NCBI RefSeq assembly: GCF_963576615.1
Contig: NC_088711.1
Location: 14,927,869 to 14,991,868 of the forward strand
Source of the DNA: Watersipora subatra
Taxonomy: Eukaryota > Bryozoa > Gymnolaemata > Cheilostomatida > Watersiporidae
DNA: 64,000 bases
Direction: 5' to 3'
Made by a program: the position numbers and the translations under genes. The notes under the pieces were generated by a model. It did no database searches and had not been told where the DNA came from. It saw only the letters and a list, made by a program, of their open reading frames with translations. Below, piece after piece: positions 55,062 to 64,000 of the stretch. Within the stretch, counting starts at the first letter, position 1, and each line of letters opens with the position of its first letter.

Positions 55062-55977
55062 AAGTTTACTTGCAAAAAAATTCACATTACAGTGTTTGGT
55101 ATCAAAAGGTTCACCATGTCTTACATTGCAGTATTGTAGGTGCAAAACATGTGGAAATGCAATAACAAGCTCTTAAAAACTCAAAAACCAACAGTTAATC
55201 GCAGCCATCACGAAAACGCCGTAGTTTGGAATCTCTTTATTTCGATGATGTACTAAAAAATTGTGATTATTGTTTTGACAGTGATGTTATCATGTGAAAT
55301 TAAAGGCCAATAAAAGGCTCAATATAAAACGTCTCGTAGCACTAGTTTATGACAAACAAGTTGGGTTATACCGAAAAGCCCGTACCAAATATAGATGCTC
55401 ATTACTTTACAGTTTCGTTTCAGCCAGGTCTAATCATGTAGTCGTAATCTGATCATGTGAACCATACTTCCTGCCAAACAGCGCTAATAATTTCTGCAGA
55501 ATTTTTCGATTACTACTGGTGACCAACAGGCTTGTTGTGTTTATCAGACAAAGATATGTACTCCTTCGAGCTAAGGTTAAAAAATTAAACAAATTTTCAC
55601 GGTAGGTTATAAAATATCAGCGCTGAAAGTGACAGCATTACAATGACGATGAAATAGACGCCTAAGAACAATAGACATGGTTTTATTGAATGCGTGAAGT
55701 ATATTTGTGAAAATATTTTGACGAATGAGGTTGCGTGAAAGCGTAAACAAAACTACAGAAGCCATCGTGTTCAACTACATCCCATTTAAGACGTTTCGGA
55801 AAGGGATTCCAATCTACGGCGTTTTTGTGATGGCTGCAATTAACTGTTTGTTTTTGAGCTTTTAAGAGCTTGTAATCTCATTTCCACATATGTTGCACCT
55901 ACAACACAGCAGAGTAAGACATGGTGAATCTTTTAATACCAAATAACTGTTATGTGAATTTTGTTGCAAGTCAACCT
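55062..55977. mobile_element. TTAA-type MITE, copy 3
   Basis: A 916-bp copy beginning AAGTTTACTTGC and ending GCAAGTCAACCT followed by TTAA; the left flank reads ATAA. It lies about 36 bp past the right end of the pogo-like element. Confidence 0.8.
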
Positions 55978-58072
55978 TTAACAATATAGCCAAAATCCCT
56001 TTGAGATCACTAGGGAGTGATATGATACACTCTGATGAAGCTCTATGAAAAACGGTGAGCAATACAATACATAAATTAAGGTAGTGTAAACTATACCTAG
56101 TGTAAACTAGAGTAAGTTAAATCCTGTTTATCCATAACTCTATCTTCCACCAACTCTGAGCAAAGTTAAACTTGAAACTCTATTTAAGGTGAAATATCAA
56201 TAAAATCCTATTCGCTGAGTGTTACTCGAGTAACTTGATTCTTTATACAAAATTTAGGTTTATACATCTGTTTTTTTCATGTAGTTTCATGTAAAGTATT
56301 TGTTTCAATGCTCTATGCAATTTATTCAAGTAATTTTTGTTGTTTAAATTAAATACAATAAATGCTTTTAAGAATATTTGTTTCAACATAGGACACACCC
56401 AAAATAAAATCCAAATAATTGAACGGATCACCTTCTGTATGTCGTGGTTGAATGTATAGGGTGGCTATATAAAATAAAAGCACATATAACAATTAGGTAT
56501 ACTAAATTATCTGTAAATACCGGGATTATCGATACATTGCAAGTTAAGATATTATACTAACTCATCTACTTTGTTCATGGTGGGGTGTTTATTGCTATCC
56601 ATAATACTTTACTAACATTTGAATGAAGAGCTGTCTTGGGGTATGCGAGAAACTACGCGGCTTGGAAGATATAGCGTTCTGTTTCTACTATTGTAGAGCT
56701 TAGACAGATTACAACCTTTGCTAGGGGCAGAGTTTCACAAGCTGTCTCAAAAGCCTTATAGCAGCTAAATCATACATCATATTATGCAAATCGACTTGGA
56801 GTATTGCCATCTTACCAGCAAATATCTATCAACACAAGTCCAGCCAATTTAGGTGCATGCAATATCATCAACTCCCAATCTGGAATTATATATGCTAGTC
56901 TAAATATATCGCCAACTTTATCCAAAACGAATTACAAAAATATGTAACGCACAGCGCAAAAGAGGTGAGCAATGTATGTACAAATCACCGTGCGAAAACT
57001 CTCTCTCACCCGCCCTCTCCCTCACTCAGGGATAACTACTGTGAGCAATTTAGGTCTGAGGAAGTAAAATGTTACTGAGAGGCTCTCTGTTCAGAGAAGC
57101 AAATATGCATATATAGACTGACATGGTTAGTTAACATAAAACATTTTGATGTACCGAAAGTGTGACTAAGGTTTAATGGTTCGATTGAAAAATGAATGCT
57201 TCAAAGAGTCTGTACTAATGGTGTGCCTAATATTAAACACTTTTGTGTCGTACGATTTATTGAGGACTAGAAATTTATCATAGTCAACTTTGAGTTTCCC
57301 AGGAAAGTTCTTATTCATGGGAGAGATGTCCTTGTCTTCTCACAATCAGTATGAGCCACTTCCCTTTGACATTTCCAATGAGATGTTATCATATGTTTTA
57401 AATAGTATGTCATTCTAAAAGTTTTTCTATTAATTTTCACCTTTTGAATTAATTCTAATTTGGTTGTTATGTAACAGGAACTGAAACGCTGACACCTTGA
57501 AATAAAAAACACCATGTAAATGTAGTAATGGGGTACCCCATCAAATGATAGTCTGTATAAGTAGTTACAGGTAGCATTGAAGGGTGAGTTGGTTTACCTA
57601 TATCAAAACTTAGTGGCCAGTCTGTTGGCCCACTATTCTATTCGGTTTAATTGATTTTGTAGAGCAATGCTAACTGACTGGTAATTGGTCAATAATCGAT
57701 TAGACATTTGCGGCATTAGCAAAAGCTTAGTATCCTGAAATCTTACAGCGCATACAATGCATCAAGCGTGTGTGCTGACCATTTGATCACATAATCTGTC
57801 TGATATGCGTGAACGCATTTGAGATGTAAAGCAATTAAATTTTGTGAGTCAACAAAACCTCGTTACGAGGTGGTGACCTTATATGCGATTAAATAAAAAT
57901 ATTGCAAAATAATTATATACGGTAGCTTAATAAACTCAAAAAACCAGGTATGCTTACAGTAAAGATAACAAACCAGAAGCTACTGCACAATAACTAAATA
58001 TATAACAGCTTAAAAATCGGCGTTCAGGGCAAAGAGGAAGTACTGCACTATAAAACGACATAACTAGCTTAC

Positions 58073-58124
58073 CCATGATATTTCGATTCATCAGAAGTTG
58101 AATTCAATACTTTTTCTTCTGAAC
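58073..58124 (-). CDS. Possible upstream exon of the LRR-Roc-caspase gene
   Basis: Minus strand: acceptor TTGTAACTACAG, donor CATGG|GTAAGC, only one open frame (SEEKVLNSTSDESKYH). It leaves 2 nt. Joining to the obvious acceptor at 51683 gives a stop, but joining seven bases further in (ATACAAG|TTATTC) keeps the frame and reads GYSLSWCDNND. Its sequence is not diagnostic, so this is only a candidate. Confidence 0.3.
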
Positions 58125-58189
58125 CTGTAGTTACAACAGAACATGATTAACTACATCCGTAATTTATCATGTCAGCTGTAGAATACGGG

Positions 58190-58410
58190 TGAAGCGTCCA
58201 GGTAACCATACCGGGGACCCGGATAAAGCGTTCTGGCAACGACACGGAGAACCCGGATAAAGTACGATTGAAAAAAAAACATACATCTAGCGGTCTATGG
58301 TCTGGCATACTACCGCCTTACCGCGTGTCGTTCACTACATTTTCGCAACTCGCCGGTTGTTTCGTAACACGCTGCAACATCGAAACTAATCGTGCGCTCT
58401 TACGATTTGG
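58190..58410 (-). promoter_or_regulatory. CpG-richer stretch, possible promoter region
   Basis: This stretch is rich in CG (ACCGCGTGTCGTTC, CGCAACTCGCCGG) compared with its AT-rich surroundings, and lies just upstream of the candidate exon at 58124-58073. Animal promoters often show this, but no TATA box or initiator is evident. Confidence 0.2.
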
Positions 58411-61400
58411 TTGCTAATAGCAAACGCCTGAAAAAGTTTTCTGTACCTGAAATGTAATCCGCCAAAACATGAAAGCATGTTGTACACAAACATTTATTCA
58501 AACTTTATTATTAATACTGAGAAAACAGGTTGATTTCCTGTCACAATTTTGTTGTATTTGTATTACTGTTATTAGAAACTTTTAGTGAATCAATTGAAAA
58601 AATTAATGTTATCTGGCAATCATAATTCAGGACAATTGGCCCTTGCACAACAACGAGTAAACTAAAAAAAGGTGTGAAGGCGGCAACTACTAATGAGCGG
58701 TTCTGTAAACATTCTAGTAAATTATAGTTTGGCCAGCTATTTTAGTAGACTTTTCGAATGCCAACAAGCTACAACATCAAATAGTAATAGTAAAACTATA
58801 ACAAATCTTTTGGAGCAAAATGTACCACCTAAGCTGAGGTCAAAAATGGTTGTGTTGTGGCGGAAGCCAGGCCACAAATTTATTACTGATGTTTTATATA
58901 CATACACGCATACGATTACTCTTATACCGGTATATACATGTATTTTGTATATTGTGTCTGTCTTTATTGTGTCTTATCGCTTTGTTAGTTTGGCCGAAAC
59001 TAAGCCAACGAGTTAGCGACTCTATTAATTGCTATTCATAGATGGCTTCCTACTCGGTTCCACTATACGATCCGGGAGTAAAAGTGCCTTTCGATAGGAG
59101 GGCAAAGTAGTCGCAGCTCCACGACTAATGAAATTTTCTTCGGAGGTAAACTAACGAAAAACCCCACTCATATCTCTTACATTTATGCAACATTTATTCC
59201 AATCTAGATCGTATCTGACTAAAGGTCGGCAAAATCCTTTACAGTATCAAAAACAGAAGTCAATTTATAGAAACTAACCATTGCAGTAAAACATTGTTAT
59301 AGCTGAAAATCATGTTTTTGAAATAGCTGTATATTAGCAATGTTCCCACAAACGTAAATGTCAAGAGATTAGTTAATAGGTAGGAAACTTAGCAGTTACA
59401 ATACGTTCCCACAGCATATATTATCTCCCACTAACGGAAACAAGTATGCATCAACAACCATTGCTTACATGCTGCATACGTGTACAATATTCTTACCATT
59501 TGATTGTGGAGTTGGGAATTATTTACTCAGTCCATAGCAACACTATAGTAGGAACACAACTCCTATTCAGTCTATCTATTTACATGTATATAGAAGTAGC
59601 TTTATAGTTATACTCTTTCCATATCTAGCAACTAAGGAAGCAACATCATTTAATTGTATACTAATAGTTGATCGATCAACATGTATATTATATCATAATA
59701 TCTTACGTCTAAACTGCTAATCTAACCCCAACCCAGTCTTTAGAGGGTTGGTTGGAAGTGTACGTACATTAGCGTATATATGAGGCATCGTTACATGAAC
59801 TATAGCATTGGATTAGCCTTGTTGTAGAACCGTAACCTGACCATCACTAGACTACCTCTCACCTATCGGCATCGACACTCACATAGACGGTGAATAACAC
59901 TATAGCACCAGCTAACCAGAGTCCTCTGCACCTAACTACAAACACAACTGAAGTGAAGACTATCAATATATAAGGAGATTTGGACTCATACTAATACTGA
60001 AGGTAGATAGCTCATTTACAACAAAATAAGCTACAACAACATTAAGCATAATCACTTCACTATTAAACACACAGTAGGATATTGATTATATCAGTTTGAA
60101 AGTGAAAGGAAAATTCATTCTATTATTACTATATACTGTATTATAAACATGCTTTTGGAAAAGAGAGCGTTTACTGCCAATCTTGTCCAAATGCTGTTTG
60201 AACATAGGCCTTTGAAAAAGAAAGCACTACACCTCCGAAACAACAAGCTGCAATTAATCACCAACCGGAGAAGTCTTGACTTATGAAAACCTAATTATCC
60301 GACACCTAAAGGATCATTCCCATGGCTAGGAAATTACACACGCTGCAACTTCGTGAAAGACAACACCACCATAACCTGCAATTCTAATATCTCATATGCG
60401 GTAACAAGACCTGTCTCTTCAAACACCTGAGCTACCAGACCAAGGGTTAGGAGAGACCAAATCCAGTAAATAAAGGATAGCCAGCGAAATACACACCTGT
60501 GACGATGCCCAGGGACTACCTCCTCTAAACGTCCAAACCAAGACCAAACCAAAGCAAGAAATTATCAGCCAGAAATGACAATTTAATATCAGGCACAGCC
60601 ACAAAAGTAACTATTTTTGAAATTTTAATATTCTTAATTTTTCCAAAGGATCTTTCACATGTTGTAATCTTTTGCACGTCACAATTCTTTTAGTTAATGA
60701 TACCCTGACTTATTTTTATCTCCCAAAAATAGTAAAAACAGAATAAATACTGCAGCATTTTTCTAAGTTCAGCATTCAGTCACTGGATCTACACAGAGCA
60801 AGGCAAGTTGAGCTATTTTACAATATAATGTAAGGCAGTTGCTGAGTCCTACAATTTGGGAGTTATAAACTTATTTTAAACTTACAGTCTTGGATCATGT
60901 GTAATCTATTAACTTTTTCTCTTGTTTTACTGATTTTTATTTTTATTCATTTTGTTCTAACTACTTAAATAGTATCTTACACTTAATATTTTGTGACTGA
61001 TTGTTCTTTGACAAATTCTGTCTTTATTAAAAATAGAACATTGTGAACTTTGCTGAAACAGTTTAATTATTGAGCTGGTAAGTTACCCCACAAGTTTTGT
61101 CTTGGGGGTAATTCGCAAGGTCAATGAACTTTCATGCAACTATGTCGATGCATCAAAATGATAACTGCATATCTTGAGTTTGGGTTGTTGGTATCTAAAA
61201 TCCAGACATTACGCAATAGAACTAGGGTTTGTTTTTGAATATTGGTGGAGTAAATGACAATCAGCGCGCACCCTCAAACAACTTCACCAATATATCAGAG
61301 GCAAATTCTTTACAGATTGTATGTTTAATATTAAACAATATTGTAAATTTATTAATTCTTTAAAATTCTCACTTGACATAAATTCTACACTTGTGTTTTC

Positions 61401-61499
61401 CTTTCAAGATGGCAGATTTAGGCATCTGGTCTCATTAAATTACAAGTAATATATCAATACGAATCTATTATGCATCATAACACGAACACACCACCCAAC

Positions 61500-62308
61500 T
61501 AGATTGTGAAAGACTGCAAAAGTCGTTGCCAGAGCTCATCATTAGCATCATCTACCTCAGAGGGCTTCTGGTATACCTCGTAGTTGTTACATTCGCTTAG
61601 AAGCTTAGGTGGTCCAGTTCTCGGCCAAGTAGTTGATGTGTTACACTCCTAACAACAGTATTCCCATCTCTTACTAGACCTGTATTAACATAGTGAGTTA
61701 CAGATTCAGGAGACCGAGTTTTTGTTGGAACCTGCATATTTGAGTCAGCTTTTTCACTGACTGCACAACTCCCTCTTGTGTGCCGTTTTCTGTGATTGAC
61801 GGCTTTGGTCTCAGATCAGCCTTGTTTCTTCTTACTGCTGTTTGTGTATTTTTGTTCAAGACAGCTTTGAGAATTTTCTGATAAGTTGATATATCACATG
61901 TTCCTGATATCATTTGATCTTTTTTATCAGATCTTCCTCAGCAACACTGAGGTCCTGACTGCTAAATCTAACAGATCTTTACTAGATCTGTTGTAATATT
62001 CATGTGTTTGTAACGTCAGATTAACATTCTGCTTCAGAATCTCAATGGTCTGTATCGGTGTGTGTCGGAAGCATTCAATAAGTGATTCGATCGAGCATCA
62101 TCTGAGCTAGTAAAGAATGCATTTCAGCTGTAGGTTATTTTGATACTCCAGCAAACCCGAATATAAATCTTTTGCTCTTCCCATCAGTCATTAAATGATT
62201 TTACCGATGACTCTGCTTTACCATTCGATTGCTGGTGAGCAAAAAATGATACGGTGTTTATAAATCTCGATTCTTTGGTGAGAAATGCCAACTTCTCTAA
62301 AGCAAATC
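61500..62308 (-). mobile_element. Fossil Ty3/Gypsy integrase-region remnant
   Basis: On the minus strand this reads like the C-terminal half of a Ty3/Gypsy integrase and the following Pol tail. It is broken in many places and clearly old. It abuts copy 4 of the CCGTAAAACC family. No LTR was found. Confidence 0.6.
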
Positions 62309-63912
62309 ACCGTAAACATCTAATTGAACGCCATGCCGCTCTATCTTTCAACCCTTCCTCTATAGTAGCGGTCAAGTGGAGGTGACCTGCAAGTAGAGAC
62401 TGGCAGTGTATTTTTCAAATGGCTCGTCAGAATTTTTGGGAAGATAAATTTAGCCCTATTTCGGGCGAAACAAATATTGCTGATGTTGTGCTCTCTTTTT
62501 GTGGTGGAGCAATATTAAACCATATATTTCCAATAAATCTGCTAACTTACCTCTAACTTGTCAAATTTCTCTGAATAGATATGCATAGAGAAAATGAAAA
62601 ATATCTCTACCAGTTGATATCTATTGCTTGCAATTGACCTGCGATGATATTATAGCCTGTGCACTTTGCAATTCATTGGTAGTTTCAATTTTTATTTCAT
62701 TCTAAATGTGGAGATATATTTTTATTTTATATTTAAATTTAATAATATTGTGTAAAAGCTCATTGCTTTCATTGATATGTCTGCTGCAGTTTGCAGCAAA
62801 AACTAGCTTTTAATGTGCAATAGAAGTGGAGGTATGAGCATTGATCCATTGTAAGCCGTGTTAAGATAGTCGCAAGGATGCTATTAAATAAAATGCAATA
62901 AATCTGCAAATGTATAAATTATATAATGATAATGTAACAAATGCTACAAATATATATTCATGAGCAATCACATAAACGAACCACACTTATATTACATGCA
63001 GAAACAAAAATTACCGTTTTTAAAACAAAAATATTTTCATCGTTTGCTCACGTAGTTGCGTTCTGATTGTTGCTTTCAATGGAACGGACACCTTGTAGTT
63101 GTCCAATACATCCCACAATATCTTCTGGCCTCAACTCTTCTTCTGCACTGCAGAACTAGTCAATATTAGCATCCAAACAATTATTTGGCAGACCAAAACT
63201 TTTACGCATTGCATTTAGCACAAATGCAACGTGCAAAAGTTTGCTTGCTAAACGTAACCTATGGTTCAAAATTTCCAAACCTTTTTATATGCCTGCTCTT
63301 TGAAGTATTAAGACCGCGTTGAACAATGAGCTGCTATCAGCCTGAGACAGATATTAACTATTTTTAGGGTGTTGCTTTCAAAGTTCATCCACCATCGTAA
63401 ATTTAAACCGTTTTTTATGTAGGCACATGACTTCGAATTATCAAGACCGCGTTGAACAATGAGCCGCTATCAGCCTGAGACAGATATTAACTATTTTTAG
63501 GGTGTTGCTTTCAAAGTTCATCCACCATCGTAAATTTAAACCGTTTTTTATGTAGGCACATGACTTCGAAGTATCAAGACCGTGTTAAACAAGAAACTAC
63601 TATTAGCCTAAGACCATAATTGACTATTTCTATTGTGTTGCTTTCAAAGTGTGAACAAAAAATAGCTAAAAGCTGTGAAGTTGGACAACAAGAGAATTGA
63701 TCGTTTTTAATGTAAACGATTCATTATTAATACAATTTGGTAGTCACTTTTCTACTGATCACTTGATATTATGGGTTCGTAAAGATCAAAAATATTCAAA
63801 GTGGCGTTCAAATGGAGGTGGCGTTCAAATAGAGGATGGCCCTCTATTTTTCAACTCTTCTCTTGTAGTGGCAGTCAAATAGAAGTGGCGTTCAAATAGA
63901 GGTTTTACGGTA
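62309..63912. mobile_element. CCGTAAAACCTCTATTTGAA repeat family, copy 4
   Basis: Left end CACCGTAAACATCTAATTGAA, right end GTGGCGTTCAAATAGAGGTTTTACGGTAT. A direct repeat of about 125 bp (TTGAACAATGAGC, then CTATCAGCCTGAGACAGATA, then ATGTAGGCACATGACTTCGAA) occupies 63300-63600, two close copies and a weaker third. No transposase was seen. Confidence 0.65.
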
Positions 63913-64000
63913 TATGACCAAAATATGGCAGTGAATCCAACATAAGGTTGTACTTTTCTCTGTTCAGCTTTCGGCTGACTCTTCTTGTCCGAGTCAGAGA

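Larger units (their letters stand above)
55980..61500. other. Region without recognised genes
   Basis: Apart from the candidate exon and CpG-richer stretch at 58.1-58.4 kb, I find no supported gene. Open stretches such as 58693-59016 (+) and 60604-60334 (-) have no recognisable domain. Composition is AT-rich. The region may be an intron or the 5' flank of the main gene. Confidence 0.4.

Noticed and set aside
58693-59016. 107-residue plus-strand open frame as a gene
   Set aside because: No domain, splice or homology signal recognised; hydrophobic low-complexity end.

Overview
This is a window of an AT-rich, intron-rich animal genome. Evidence for a metazoan: canonical GT-AG introns, a caspase, an LRR-Roc-COR (Roco) GTPase and mariner, pogo, hAT and Ty3/Gypsy-type elements. 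An invertebrate, perhaps a marine lophotrochozoan, is a weak inference from the repeat and gene families. There is no bacterial operon structure, CRISPR array or rRNA.

The main content is one very large minus-strand gene from about 51.7 kb down to 7.66 kb, which I assembled by hand from splice sites and reading phase. In transcription order it has N-terminal leucine-rich repeat exons (51682-50911, 41656-41516, 33951-33775, 33345-33205). A tandem array of near-identical 141-nt LRR exons follows (29037-27995, plus one decayed copy at 29261-29122), then a further LRR exon (24810-24673). A 1958-nt exon carries the last LRRs, a Roc GTPase and a COR region (20763-18806). Two short acidic hinge exons (18607-18536, 17790-17588) lead into a complete caspase: p20 in 15129-14956 and 10500-10278, linker in 8908-8741, p10 in 8029-7920 and 7823-7662 with the stop. 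All intron phases match across 18 exons. The model is 4821 nt, or 1606 residues, counted from the ATG at 51692. The predicted protein is an LRR-Roc-COR-caspase: recognition repeats, a GTP switch and a death protease in one chain. This is the most interesting item in the window, because the LRR-Roco module occupies the place where an initiator caspase has its prodomain.

The 3' end of this gene has been duplicated. About 0.56-2.72 kb is a second copy of about 6.71-9.0 kb, carrying the linker exon (acceptor lost) and both p10 exons with intact splice sites, so it may supply alternative terminal exons.

Most other sequence is introns filled with repeats. They include an apparently intact two-exon pogo-like transposon (51737-55024), a broken mariner (29275-31501) carrying a nested TTAA-type MITE, three further copies of that MITE family, two hAT-type nonautonomous elements, several pogo/Tigger-type deletion derivatives, and a repeat family with ends like CCGTAAAACCTCTATTTGAA. 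There are also tRNA-headed SINE-like units, a 2.7-kb long-inverted-repeat structure, at least seven minisatellites, a decayed cysteine-rich transposon-associated gene (43.9-46.1 kb) and fossil Ty3/Gypsy fragments (42.4-42.7, 48.8-50.8, 61.5-62.3 kb). The 5' end of the main gene is unresolved; a candidate upstream exon lies at 58124-58073 next to a CpG-richer stretch.
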